DNA of 64,000 nucleotides, taken from positions 62,001 through 126,000 of the forward strand of contig LZRT01000121.1 in NCBI GenBank assembly GCA_002159075.1, read 5' to 3'. This DNA is from Bacillus thermozeamaize (GTDB taxonomy: Bacteria > Bacillota > Bacilli > ZCTH02-B2). How positions within the stretch are numbered: the first letter of the stretch is position 1; the number at the start of each line of letters is the position of its first letter. Positions 17,810 through 25,885 of this stretch are shown here, one piece after another. A model generated the notes under the pieces. It did no database searches. It was not told where the DNA came from and saw only the letters and a program-made list of their open reading frames with translations. The position numbers and the translations under genes were made by a program.

Positions 17810-18385
17810 TTGGACAAAAACAAAACGATTGGTGAAAAAATCAGGCAGATTCGGCGCTCAAAAGGAATGACCATCAATGAAGTGGCAAAAAAGTCTGGGT
17901 TGACAGCCAGCTTTATCAGCCAGTTTGAGCGAGGATTGACCAAAGCCTCCATTGCTTCCATCCAGAAAATGGCGCAGGCGCTTGGAATCAACTTATCCCA
18001 GCTGTTTGACGACGATGATGATTCAACGTCACAAGACATCCGACCCTATCCGATCATTGTCAGGAAATCAAGCCGAAAAAAGTTGTCATATCCGTCCCCT
18101 GAAAATACGGTTGATTATTTGCTGACAGAGTTGGGCAGCAAATTTGAGGTGATCTACTCGCGCGTCGATCCCGGCGGCGGCAGCGGCGAACCCTATACGC
18201 ACGACAGTGATGAAGAGTGTATCATTGTGATTCGCGGCAAAATGGAAATAAACATTGGCGGAAATCGATACATACTCGAAGAAGGGGATGCCATCACGTT
18301 TTGCAGCCGTATCCCGCACGGCTGGAGGAATATTGGTTCTGAACCAGCGGAATTGATTTGGGTGATTTCTCCACCTACTTTCTGA
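17810..18385 (+). CDS. XRE-family regulator with cupin domain
   Basis: A 191-residue transcription factor. Residues 8-62 are an XRE helix-turn-helix (EVAKKSGLTASFISQFERG), residues about 110-185 a small cupin barrel with metal-site-like residues in EPYTHDSDEECIIV and a second motif near the C-terminus (CSRIPHGWRNIG). Such proteins sense a small ligand through the cupin and repress nearby catabolic or transport genes. The start is TTG 17810 after AAGGGGATT. It is divergent from the symporter/oxidoreductase operon and probably controls it through the palindrome at 17734-17756. Confidence 0.9.
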   Translation: MDKNKTIGEKIRQIRRSKGMTINEVAKKSGLTASFISQFERGLTKASIASIQKMAQALGINLSQLFDDDDDSTSQDIRPYPIIVRKSSRKKLSYPSPENTVDYLLTELGSKFEVIYSRVDPGGGSGEPYTHDSDEECIIVIRGKMEINIGGNRYILEEGDAITFCSRIPHGWRNIGSEPAELIWVISPPTF

Positions 18386-18460
18386 TGGCGTGATATAATC
18401 TACTGTGACTGAGATGAATCAGTGTGACTGAAATGAATCCGCCCATAGGAGATGACCGGA

Positions 18461-19339
18461 GTGAATGTCAGGACCGGGACAGCCTTTGCCCTCCTTTCTT
18501 TTATCTGGGGTTCAACGTATTTGTTCATCAAAATCGGTTTGGCCTACTGGCCGCCTTTTCTTTTGGCCTCGCTGCGAAATCTGTTGGCATGTGTGGCGGT
18601 GGTTTTACTTGTCATGGCACTGGGGAAACCATCGCCCAAGTCGTGGCGCCAATGGTGGCCGCCGCTGTTGTTTGCGCTGTTTAACGGTTCAGCCTTTGCG
18701 CTGATCTTTTGGGGACAGCAGTACATCCCTTCGGGGGAGGCGGCTGTCCTGGTGGGCACCATGCCGCTGTTCAGCCTTTTCCTCGCTGTCGTTTGGAACA
18801 AGGAGCGGATATCCTGGTTCCAGTTCCTTGCCGTCATCATGGGGATCCTGGGTGTGGTGTTTGCGACGGAGGTGTACAAGGGGGGATGGTCGCCGCAAAA
18901 CGCCATTCAGCTGTTGGCCGAAACGGCCATGATTGGCGCGGCTTGTTTCTATGCCATTTCCTATGCGATCAACAAGCGGTATTTCGCTGGGGACATCTAT
19001 TGGAACACGGCCATTCATCTGGGGGCTTCAGGCGTGTATTTGCTGTGCTTGTCGATCTTTTTGGATCGGCCTGTGCAGCTCGCTTCCGTGGACATGACCG
19101 GCTGGTGGGCATTGTTGTATCTGGCCATACCTGGTTCCGCGCTGGCCTACTGGTTGATGTTTTATTTGATCAAACACCTGGACAGCGTGACCGTGTCGTA
19201 TGTTACGCTCATTAACCCGATCGTGGCGGTCATTCTGGGCGTCCTGGTTTTAAGCGAGCCGTTGACAGGCGCGATCATTCTGGGAACGGCGCTTGTCACG
19301 GCAGGGGCATGGCTGGTGAGCCTTCCGAAAGAGAGGTGA
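18461..19339 (+). CDS. EamA/DMT family permease
   Basis: A 292-residue inner membrane protein with ten hydrophobic helices arranged as two EamA repeats (first begins FALLSFIWGSTYLFIK, second around SYAINKRYF). GTG 18461 is preferred because AGGAG (18447-18451) is nine bases upstream; ATG 18452 would touch it. Members export amino acids or other metabolites, but the substrate cannot be read from sequence. The gene runs into yedK six bases further on, suggesting co-transcription. Confidence 0.88.
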   Translation: MNVRTGTAFALLSFIWGSTYLFIKIGLAYWPPFLLASLRNLLACVAVVLLVMALGKPSPKSWRQWWPPLLFALFNGSAFALIFWGQQYIPSGEAAVLVGTMPLFSLFLAVVWNKERISWFQFLAVIMGILGVVFATEVYKGGWSPQNAIQLLAETAMIGAACFYAISYAINKRYFAGDIYWNTAIHLGASGVYLLCLSIFLDRPVQLASVDMTGWWALLYLAIPGSALAYWLMFYLIKHLDSVTVSYVTLINPIVAVILGVLVLSEPLTGAIILGTALVTAGAWLVSLPKER

Positions 19340-19345
19340 GTCCTC

Positions 19346-20014
19346 ATGTGCGGCCGTTTTACGCTGTTTGCGCCGGCGGAACGGATCATCCGGCGATTTG
19401 GGTTGACGACGTTTCCCGAGGCGTATGTCAAGCGGTACAATATTGCGCCTTCGCAACCTGTCCTGGCTGTCATCCATGACGGAAAAGAAAACCGCGCCGG
19501 CTTTCTCCGTTGGGGGCTGATTCCCTCCTGGGCGAATGATGAAAAGATCGGCTACAAGCTCATCAACGCCAGGGCGGAGACGCTGGGGGAAAAGCGGAGC
19601 TTTCAGGAAGCGGCGCAGAAACGGCGCTGCCTGATCATCGCGGACGGCTTTTACGAATGGAAAAGGGAGGGGAACCGGAAACAGCCGGTCCGCGTCCAGC
19701 TGAAAACGGGCGAACTGTTTGCCATGGCCGGGCTGTGGGAGCGGTGGCAATCGCCGAATGGGGAGGTGCTTTATACCTGTGCCATCGTGACCACTGAAGC
19801 CAACGACCTTCTTCGCCCGTTTCATCCGCGGATGCCTGTCATTCTGCCTGCGAAGTTTGAAGCGAGGTGGCTGGATCGGTCGGCGCGAGATCTGTCTGAC
19901 TTGCAACCTCTTTTGAAGCCGTACATGGCGGAGGAGATGCTGGTCTATCCCGTATCGGATCGCGTCAATTCGGCTGCATATGACGGGCCGGATTTGATTG
20001 AGCCCGTGGAGTGA
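19346..20014 (+). CDS. yedK: SRAP domain protein YedK/HMCES, abasic-site DNA-protein crosslinker
   Basis: A 222-residue SRAP protein. After removal of Met1 the catalytic Cys2 (MCGRF) becomes N-terminal and can form a thiazolidine crosslink with abasic sites in single-stranded DNA. The other conserved parts are present: NIAPSQPVLAV, the LINARAET asparagine, the GFYEWK glutamate and the RPFHPRMP histidine. It protects abasic DNA at replication forks. AGAGGTGAG precedes the start. It is one of several DNA-repair genes in the window. Confidence 0.94.
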   Translation: MCGRFTLFAPAERIIRRFGLTTFPEAYVKRYNIAPSQPVLAVIHDGKENRAGFLRWGLIPSWANDEKIGYKLINARAETLGEKRSFQEAAQKRRCLIIADGFYEWKREGNRKQPVRVQLKTGELFAMAGLWERWQSPNGEVLYTCAIVTTEANDLLRPFHPRMPVILPAKFEARWLDRSARDLSDLQPLLKPYMAEEMLVYPVSDRVNSAAYDGPDLIEPVE

Positions 20015-20100
20015 GCCGCCCACTCTGATGACGTATTCCAGCGATTCCTCCATGATGCCTCCATGATGGGGCGGTATGGAAGCCATTTCCGCAACAAACT

Positions 20101-20130
20101 GAGGGCAAGGGGGACGACCCCCTTGCCCTC
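20101..20130. terminator. Bidirectional hairpin between yedK and the second peroxidase gene
   Basis: A perfect 13-bp stem, GAGGGCAAGGGGG (20101-20113) with CCCCCTTGCCCTC (20118-20130) and a four-base loop, sits between convergent genes. There is no strong T run on either side. Confidence 0.7.
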
Positions 20131-20159
20131 TCTTGGCTTGTGTACGATTTTGTGTACAA

Positions 20160-20714
20160 TTATGGAGCTTGAACCAATTGCGCGATGTCCTGTTCAAAAT
20201 TCATCGGTTCCTCGTACGGTTCATAGCGGCGCGTGACTTGTCCGTTGCGATCGATCAGGAATTTGGTGAAATTCCACTTGATTTCATTTCCCTCATAGAA
20301 TTCCGGGTAATTTTCGGCTACAAATTCTTTTATCCTTTTCCCGCGCGGGTTTTCTTCGTCAAACCCTTTAAACGGCGCTTGGTTTTTTAGATATTGGAAC
20401 AACGGATGCGCGTTCGGCCCGTTTACCTCGACTTTCGCAAACACTGGAAACGTCACGCCGTAATTCACTTGACAAAAGGCCGCCGCTTCTTCGCTGGTAC
20501 CCGGCTCCTGGCCGCCAAATTGGTTGCACGGGAACGCCAACACTTCAAAATCGTGTTCCTTGAACTTGTCATACAATTTTTGCAGACCTTCGTATTGCGG
20601 CGTAAATCCGCATTTGCTGGCCGTATTCACGATGAGCAGCACTTTTCCCTTGTACTCGCTCAGCGATTTGGTTTCCCCGTTGACGGTTTGCACATCAAAT
20701 TGATGGACAGACAT
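20160..20714 (-). CDS. Glutathione peroxidase family thiol peroxidase (copy 2)
   Basis: A 184-residue paralogue of the protein at 12877-13437 with the same motifs (NTASKCGFTPQ, FPCNQFGGQEPG, CQVNYG, WNFTKFLIDRNG). The most divergent stretch lies after FKGFDEE, where copy 2 is more basic (PRGKRIKEF). ATG 20714 follows GGAGGG; a longer reading from 20747 has no ribosome binding site. Two closely similar peroxidases within 7 kb point to a local duplication. Each has its own promoter region, so expression may differ. Confidence 0.93.
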   Translation of the reverse strand: MSVHQFDVQTVNGETKSLSEYKGKVLLIVNTASKCGFTPQYEGLQKLYDKFKEHDFEVLAFPCNQFGGQEPGTSEEAAAFCQVNYGVTFPVFAKVEVNGPNAHPLFQYLKNQAPFKGFDEENPRGKRIKEFVAENYPEFYEGNEIKWNFTKFLIDRNGQVTRRYEPYEEPMNFEQDIAQLVQAP

Positions 20715-20827
20715 GCTTTCCCTCCTATGGCAATTTGTTGGTCCCAAGCGTTGTCAGCAAACATAATAAACAAAAATATATCATTAATCAATCATCAATA
20801 TGATTTTCTATGTTGGTAATATAGATA

Positions 20828-20860
20828 AAGCTGGGTTGCTTTTGTATGTACCCAGCTTTT
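20828..20860 (-). terminator. Terminator after the cupin gene
   Basis: AAGCTGGGT and ACCCAGCTT form a strong stem around a 13-base loop. On the minus strand it follows the cupin gene (ends 20910) and is trailed by TTATCTATATT; on the plus strand it has TTTTTG. It may work in both directions. Confidence 0.65.
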
Positions 20861-20909
20861 TGTATGACTAAAATATCCGGGTGGACCAGATGAAGCTTTC
20901 ATGTACGGT

Positions 20910-21335
20910 TTACCAGTTAATCGGCCCCTCAACGATTTCCCCGTCAGTCATGGTCCAGGTGGTCAAGCTGTCTTTGGCTGCTTGGATGCAGATATAATAC
21001 AAATCCTCCGTCGAATTGTTGCGAAAGGCTCGCACGCCTTCTGGCGCGATGCGGATGACGGAACCTTCCTGGATGTCAATGATCTGGCCGTCCACCTGAA
21101 ATTGTCCCTTTCCTTTGACGAAGAAGTATACTTCCTCGTTGTTCTTATGTTTGTGCAGGAATGGGGCTTCTCCTCCCGCCGGGACCTTGTTGACCGAGAT
21201 CTCCATGCCGGTCAGGTTCAGGATGTTTTTGAGGAAGACTTTTGCTCTTTTGTTGTACTGGTCCAGGTTGGCCAGCTCGCCGAGATGTGTCGCCGTGAAA
21301 TGCGGTCCTTCGATGACAGGGGGTTTTTTGTCCAT
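20910..21335 (-). CDS. Single-domain cupin protein
   Basis: A 141-residue small cupin barrel. The two cupin motifs are visible: AGGEAPFLHKHKNNEEVYFFV with metal-ligand histidines and glutamate in the middle, and GSVIRIAPEGVRAFRNNS. AGGAGGGAACTC precedes ATG 21335. Function is not known: small cupins include isomerases, dioxygenases and ligand sensors. It is monocistronic, with a terminator downstream and a divergent flavin reductase upstream. Confidence 0.82.
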   Translation of the reverse strand: MDKKPPVIEGPHFTATHLGELANLDQYNKRAKVFLKNILNLTGMEISVNKVPAGGEAPFLHKHKNNEEVYFFVKGKGQFQVDGQIIDIQEGSVIRIAPEGVRAFRNNSTEDLYYICIQAAKDSLTTWTMTDGEIVEGPINW

Positions 21336-21579
21336 GAGAGTTCCCTCCTAATGGAAAAATTGTAAAAGGGCATTGTGCCGCCATGTGGAAAGGAATGGTT
21401 AACCATTTTCATTGTACACAATATGTTCTGAAAAATAAAGAAAAACCATCCTACAGTCTGTTGGTCGGGTGTTCTGAATGAACCGCATTGGGATGGACTT
21501 TTTACGAAAGTTTGTCTATCATGACGTCAGGGAGAGCATCTGCAGAACTTTGATCAAAAAGAGAAAGGGGTATGTGAAG

Positions 21580-22056
21580 ATGGATCCTCAAGCAAAAAAG
21601 ACGGCTTTGCGCGGGATTACATATGGCTTGTATATTGTTGGAACCAAGGATGAGAATGGCGTCAATGGCTTTGCGGGGAACTGGCTGACGCAAACCTCCT
21701 TTGAGCCGCCTTTGGTGGCTTTGGCTGTCAAGGCGGGAACCCGTTCCCAGGAGCAAATTGCCAAAAGCGGCGTCTTCAGCGTCAATGTGCTCGAAACGGG
21801 ACAGAAGGAAATGGTCACCGCCTTTTTCCGTTCCCTCGAACCGGAAGGCAACAAGCTGGCAGGGTACGAGTTCTACACGGAAAAGACGGGATGCCCGATC
21901 TTCAAGGATGCGCTGCGTTTCTTCGAGTGCCAAGTCGTGGAGAAGGTGGAAAAGGGCGATCACTACATCTACGTGGGTGAAGTGATCAACGCCGGCGTGC
22001 ACCGGGATGGGGAACCGATGACCCTGAAAGAGACCGGTTTTTATTACGGAGGATAA
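21580..22056 (+). CDS. Flavin reductase-like FMN-binding protein
   Basis: A 158-residue split-barrel flavoprotein of the flavin-reductase-like family. The N-terminal KKTALRGITYGLYIVGTKD and the NWLTQTSFEPPLVALAVK segment match the FMN-binding fold. ATG 21580 is nine bases after AAAGGGG; an upstream in-frame ATG at 21478 has no site. Such proteins supply reduced FMN to partner monooxygenases or act alone; no monooxygenase is next to it here. It is followed by a terminator. Confidence 0.87.
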   Translation: MDPQAKKTALRGITYGLYIVGTKDENGVNGFAGNWLTQTSFEPPLVALAVKAGTRSQEQIAKSGVFSVNVLETGQKEMVTAFFRSLEPEGNKLAGYEFYTEKTGCPIFKDALRFFECQVVEKVEKGDHYIYVGEVINAGVHRDGEPMTLKETGFYYGG

Positions 22057-22071
22057 TTTTGGAAAAGCAAG

Positions 22072-22099
22072 CCTCCTGGCTTACATGCCGGGAGGTTTT
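22072..22099 (+). terminator. Terminator after flavin reductase
   Basis: CCTCCTGGC (22072-22080) pairs with GCCGGGAGG (22087-22095) and is followed by TTTTGTTG. The remaining 225 bases to the IS4-type gene show no gene; they probably contain that element's end. Confidence 0.8.
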
Positions 22100-22324
22100 G
22101 TTGATTCCGTAGCAGTTAAAAATTGATATGCGACAAGCAGGAATGTTCCAGTATTTACTTCAATACAGTAGCGTTACATAAAAACGCATAAGACTATTAC
22201 ACGAATATTCAATCATCCCGTTCTTGCTTAAAATTGCTAAAAGGACAAAGACCATATAAAGGTGGTGCTGTCCATCGTTTGGTAAATATATCCATTTAGA
22301 TAAAGGCAACGACGACAAGCTTGT

Positions 22325-23464
22325 TTAGGAAGGGACTCCCCTGGTCTCCTTCATGCTACGAAACCGAATCCGCCGAAACCATTTCTCATAAGGCTGCCAC
22401 AACAGTGCTTCTAACCATCGTTTGAGTTGTAGTAGTGATTGTTTCGCGTTGGTTTCTAATTGCACAAGGACAAGCAGACAAAAGGCAATCAATGCCATGA
22501 AGATCTGATTTTGAACCGCCTTTTCACTTGTACCGTAAAAGTTCTTGATGCGCACATGTTGCTTGAGCCACTTGAAAAACAGTTCGATCACCCATCGAGA
22601 ACGGTAAATGTCACCCATCTCTTCTGCGCTGAGGTCAAAGCGATTGGTAATGATGCGAATCATGTTCCCTTTCGAATCAACCGTTTCGATCAATCGGTAC
22701 ACATGCTCCGTTCGCTTCTGGGGTGTACCCATGACCACCATGGCATCCGAGAGGATGGGACTACCCTCTGGCACAGAGAACGTTTGGAGCACCCGGATGA
22801 CCGCATTTTTCTTCAGGCGGGAGGCGAAGAAAATGCCTTCATCGCAAAATCGGTCAAACCGTTCATAATCAACATACCCACGGTCAAAGATGTACATGGC
22901 TTCCTTCTCATCGACCAGGACTTCAAGTTGCGTGTGGTCATGGACATGAGCCGGCGTGACGATGGCCTTTTCCGGGTACACCGTGTCCTTGTCCATGAAG
23001 ACCAGGCGCAAGTGCAATTTGACACCGGCCTTGGTCTTTCGAAAAGTGGCCCATCTGTAATGGGTCAAACATAAAGGCACCGTGGTCGAGTCGATGATTT
23101 TCAGAGGAAGCCTCATGAACCGTGCGCCTTGTTGATAGTACCGGATTTGCTGGACGAGATCGAAAAACACAAGGGCTAAAAGCGCTGGTTCGATGTCATT
23201 GTTTTTTCTTGAAAGTTGAGAAGCGCTAATGGAATCCAGTCCTAGTGCTTTTTGAAAATCTTCGTCCAACAGGCCGGCTGAAATGGCCCGCAAACTTTCT
23301 TTTTCATGCAGGTGAGCATGGAGAAAAAGCAACAGGTAAGCTTTCGTCGTGAGTTTCTTGGTGTACTTGTCTTGTTGGATGGCTTGCACCTGTTCGTCAA
23401 GTTTTAAAAAATTGATTGGCGCAACCCATTTACCAAAGGATGAAAGTAGTGTATTCTTGTCCAT
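22325..23464 (-). CDS. IS4-family DDE transposase
   Basis: A 379-residue transposase with an N-terminal DUF4372-type region (residues 1-75) and a DDE catalytic domain. The first Asp is in LKIIDSTTVPL, the second in YIFDRGYVDY, and the Glu is in the exact IS4 signature Y-(2)-R-(3)-E-(6)-K, seen as YRSRWVIELFFKWLK. The start ATG 23464 has an AAAGGAAG site that is itself part of a hairpin (23475-23524). The gene appears intact, so the element may still be active. I could not fix the terminal inverted repeats or a target duplication; the ends probably lie within about 22100-22325 and 23524-23610. Confidence 0.92.
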   Translation of the reverse strand: MDKNTLLSSFGKWVAPINFLKLDEQVQAIQQDKYTKKLTTKAYLLLFLHAHLHEKESLRAISAGLLDEDFQKALGLDSISASQLSRKNNDIEPALLALVFFDLVQQIRYYQQGARFMRLPLKIIDSTTVPLCLTHYRWATFRKTKAGVKLHLRLVFMDKDTVYPEKAIVTPAHVHDHTQLEVLVDEKEAMYIFDRGYVDYERFDRFCDEGIFFASRLKKNAVIRVLQTFSVPEGSPILSDAMVVMGTPQKRTEHVYRLIETVDSKGNMIRIITNRFDLSAEEMGDIYRSRWVIELFFKWLKQHVRIKNFYGTSEKAVQNQIFMALIAFCLLVLVQLETNAKQSLLQLKRWLEALLWQPYEKWFRRIRFRSMKETRGVPS

Positions 23465-23474
23465 ATCCGTGCTT

Positions 23475-23524
23475 CCTTTACAATGGATTTGGACAGGAAC
23501 CACCCTGTACATCCATTGTAAAGG
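23475..23524 (-). promoter_or_regulatory. Hairpin that can hide the transposase ribosome binding site
   Basis: CCTTTACAATGGAT (23475-23488) and ATCCATTGTAAAGG (23511-23524) are perfect 14-base inverted repeats. In the minus-strand transcript the second arm carries the AAAGG of the transposase ribosome binding site, so a transcript entering from outside the element would fold and block translation. The same device is known from IS10 and IS50. Confidence 0.65.
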
Positions 23525-23622
23525 ATTTTTTTGTTAGCAAAACAATCGAAATGTGAAGGTTCCTAGAATTATTAATTATCGGGTTCAATTAGTGCAACGC
23601 TAGTGACTTCAATATTAATTAT

Positions 23623-24954
23623 AAAAACCGGCGAGGGTCTGGGAGGGGCAATAAAACCCACTCCTTCATGGGTGGGATACATGGACCCCTCCCGGCAAAC
23701 ATTTGTTCCATCTTCCTCTCCCATGGTATCATAAGGACAAGGAAAGAAGGTGGAACAAATGCACAAGGCGTACCGGTTTCGCATCTACCCAAACAGGACG
23801 CAACGTGATCTCATCCATAAGACGTTCGGATGTTGCAGATACGTCTTCAAACACTTCCTTGCCAGACGGAAGGAAGTATACGAGACGGAAGGAAAGACAC
23901 TTGGGTATAATGCCTGCTCCGCTTTGCTTACCCGTCTCAAGAGAGATCTGGATTGGCTCAAGGAACCGGATGCCACGGCGTTGCAGACAGAACTGCGGCA
24001 TCTGGATGATGCCTTCAAACGGTTTTTCCGGGAAAAGAAAGGCTACCCACGCTTCAAAAGCCGGAAAAACCCGGTGCAATCCTACACATCCAAAAACAAC
24101 AAGGGAACCATTGCCATCCAAGGCAACCGGATTCGCCTTCCCAAACTGGGGTGGGTCAGGTTTGCCAGGTCCCGCGAGGTCAAGGGCCGGATCATCTCCG
24201 CCACCATCCGGCGGAACCCGACGGGAAAATACTTTGTGTCGGTGCTGGTGGAGACGGAGATTCAACCGTTACCCGCTTGTGATAGTAAAGTGGGCATTGA
24301 CCTTGGCGTAAAGAACTTTGCCGTCCTTTCCACCGGTGAGGTCATTGCCAATCCGAAACATCTGCACAAACATGGACAACAGTTGATCCGCTGGCAGCGC
24401 ATCCTTTCCCGCCGAACCCAAGGTGGAAGGCGATGGGAGAAGGCCCGCCTGAAGGTGGCCCGTCTGCATGAGAAAGTGTCCAACTGCCGAAGGGACTTTC
24501 TGCACAAGCTGTCGACCAGGCTGATTCGCGAGAACCAAGTGATCTGCCTGGAGGACCTGCAGGTGCAGCATATGCAAAAGAACCACCGGCTGGCCAAGTC
24601 TATTTCTGATGCATCCTGGGCAACGTTCCGTTCCATGCTGGAATACAAGGCGAATTGGTACGGACGAAGCCTCGTGCTTGTGGCCAGGACATTTCCATCA
24701 AGCCAGCTTTGTTCCACATGCGGATACCGGAACAAAGAAGTGAAAAACCTTGGCTTGAGAGCATTGACATGCCCAGAGTGTGGTACTCACCACGACAGGG
24801 ATGTCAATGCCGCAAGGAACATATTGCAGGAAGGCTTGCGTCTGTTGGCCTAGCCAACTGAACCGTGGGGCACAAGGGGATCGCTCGGTCAAGAAGCGAC
24901 CGTTGGGTCGCTGTTCCCGAGAATCCCACGGCTTAAAGCCGTGTGGAGTGTCAA
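23623..24954 (+). mobile_element. IS200/IS605-type element carrying only tnpB
   Basis: The left end has a subterminal hairpin (CCCA 23657-23660 with TGGG 23669-23672) and follows TTAT at 23619-23622, the likely target/TAM side. The right end has CCCACGGC, AA, GCCGTGTGG and finishes in GTGTCAA at 24954, as in IS605-type right ends. No tnpA is present, so it can move only with a transposase in trans. The left boundary is inferred. Confidence 0.75.
23750..24853 (+). CDS. tnpB: TnpB, RNA-guided RuvC nuclease of the IS605 group
   Basis: A 367-residue TnpB. The N-terminus ([13 protein letters not shown]) is the usual OrfB start. The RuvC triad is intact: D184 in [10 protein letters not shown]268 in ICLEDL, D351 in [10 protein letters not shown]. 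The zinc ribbon CSTCG and CPECG lies between the second and third. Related TnpBs are guided by an omega RNA to cut DNA next to a short TAM and so keep the element in place. The start ATG 23750 follows AAAGAAGGTGG. Nothing suggests inactivation. Confidence 0.94.
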   Translation: MEQMHKAYRFRIYPNRTQRDLIHKTFGCCRYVFKHFLARRKEVYETEGKTLGYNACSALLTRLKRDLDWLKEPDATALQTELRHLDDAFKRFFREKKGYPRFKSRKNPVQSYTSKNNKGTIAIQGNRIRLPKLGWVRFARSREVKGRIISATIRRNPTGKYFVSVLVETEIQPLPACDSKVGIDLGVKNFAVLSTGEVIANPKHLHKHGQQLIRWQRILSRRTQGGRRWEKARLKVARLHEKVSNCRRDFLHKLSTRLIRENQVICLEDLQVQHMQKNHRLAKSISDASWATFRSMLEYKANWYGRSLVLVARTFPSSQLCSTCGYRNKEVKNLGLRALTCPECGTHHDRDVNAARNILQEGLRLLA

Positions 24955-24970
24955 GTATGTTTCCATCCAT
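24750..24970 (+). ncRNA. Probable omega RNA overlapping the tnpB 3-prime end, with guide beyond the right end
   Basis: By analogy with characterised TnpB elements, the transcript from the end of tnpB to the right end is the scaffold and the next 16-20 bases (from 24955, GTATGTTTCCATCCAT) are the guide. Strong stems are present: GCGACCG and GGTCGC arms at 24895-24910, and the terminal CCCACGGC hairpin at 24925-24945. The 5-prime limit is an estimate. Confidence 0.55.
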
Positions 24971-25015
24971 TGCTGGGCATCCTTTTCTTCAAAATCGGAT
25001 TGAGGAGGATGTTCC

Positions 25016-25213
25016 GTGGCTGATGAAAAGAAAAAGCGGCAGAATGATTCTTTATGGGAAGGCAGAGACGAGATGTTCATGGACATCGATCGGATGGTGA
25101 ACGAAGGGCTTGGAGGAGGGTGGGTCAGCAATCAAACGGGGATCATTGAGGATACGACGACTGATTCCATGGATGAGGAGAATGAGAAGGGGAAGAACTT
25201 GAAAAGACCGTGA
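25016..25213 (+). CDS. Small hydrophilic protein of unknown function
   Basis: A 65-residue, highly charged protein starting with GTG 25016 after an AGGAGG site at 25003-25008. It has no hydrophobic helix, begins MADEKKKRQNDS, has a central GLGGGWVSNQTG turn and an acidic then basic tail. I do not recognise it. The TnpB element ends only 61 bases upstream, so its native promoter may have been displaced. Confidence 0.6.
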   Translation: MADEKKKRQNDSLWEGRDEMFMDIDRMVNEGLGGGWVSNQTGIIEDTTTDSMDEENEKGKNLKRP

Positions 25214-25244
25214 AGAGGAGCAGAATCGGTCATCGATCGACGAA

Positions 25245-25285
25245 ACCGTCAGGGAACCCTGGTGTGTCCTGACGGTTTTGTTTTT
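25245..25285 (+). terminator. Terminator after the small protein gene
   Basis: ACCGTCAGG (25245-25253) pairs with CCTGACGGT (25268-25276), followed by TTTGTTTTT. Confidence 0.85.
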
Positions 25286-25337
25286 GGTTTGGTTTTGTTA
25301 TTTTAATTTTAAATTTGGCATTGGGAGGACGTCGGCT

Positions 25338-25823
25338 TTGGAAAAGAAAAAGAGGAAAATATTGGTCAGTGCCTGCCTGTTGGGCCATGATGTGACATAT
25401 GACCATGGAAACAATATGTGCCATGATCCGCGTTTTCAAAAATGGTACCGGGAGGGGCGTTTTGTTGTCATCTGTCCGGAGGTCATGGGGGGCCTCCCCA
25501 CTCCCCGTCCTCCGGCGGAAATTCAAGGTGACCGCGTCGTGAACATCGAAGGTGTCGATGTGACGGAGCAATTCCAGATTGGCGCTGAGGCGGCGTTGGC
25601 CCTGGCGAAGCAGTTTGACGTCGCGCTGGCCATCCTCAAACAGCGAAGTCCGTCCTGCGGCAGTTCATTCATTTATGACGGGACGTTTACAGGCACGAAG
25701 ATACCGGGTGAAGGAGTCACCGCTGCCCTGCTGCGAAAACATGGGTTTAAAGTATATGGGGAAGATCAATTGGACGAGGTGGAGAAGGAGCTGGCACGGA
25801 TTGAGGGGGATGCCGAAGCATGA
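25338..25823 (+). CDS. DUF523 family protein
   Basis: A 161-residue DUF523 (YbbK-like) protein. Conserved cysteine motifs are visible: SACLLG, CHDPRF, VICPEVMGGL and RSPSCGSSF, with the characteristic PTPRPPAEI. The start is TTG 25338 after GGGAGGACG; upstream in-frame codons have no site. The family is widespread and its function unproven; the cysteines suggest a metal or cluster site. It is convergent with the acyl-CoA dehydrogenase gene. Confidence 0.9.
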   Translation: MEKKKRKILVSACLLGHDVTYDHGNNMCHDPRFQKWYREGRFVVICPEVMGGLPTPRPPAEIQGDRVVNIEGVDVTEQFQIGAEAALALAKQFDVALAILKQRSPSCGSSFIYDGTFTGTKIPGEGVTAALLRKHGFKVYGEDQLDEVEKELARIEGDAEA

Positions 25824-25825
25824 AG

Positions 25826-25852
25826 AAACCGGACTCGGTGCGAGTCCGGTTT
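25826..25852. terminator. Bidirectional hairpin between convergent genes
   Basis: AAACCGGACTCG (25826-25837) and CGAGTCCGGTTT (25841-25852) are perfect 12-base arms with a three-base loop. The minus strand is followed by CTTCAT and the plus strand by CAATCC, so termination would depend on the A/T base pairs of the stem. Confidence 0.65.
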
Positions 25853-25885
25853 CAATCCGTGAAGGCTTGAAAGCATGGCAAGGAA

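Noticed and set aside
19250-20197. A 315-codon minus-strand frame opposite yedK
   Set aside because: The plus-strand SRAP protein has all catalytic residues; the opposite frame has none.
22100-23610. Terminal inverted repeats of the IS4-type element
   Set aside because: Weak similarity around TTGCTAA on both sides was seen, but the arms are too short and mismatched to place the ends.
22325-24954. Composite transposon formed by the two adjacent elements
   Set aside because: The IS4-type and IS605-type elements are unrelated, have no shared ends and enclose no cargo; they are neighbours only.
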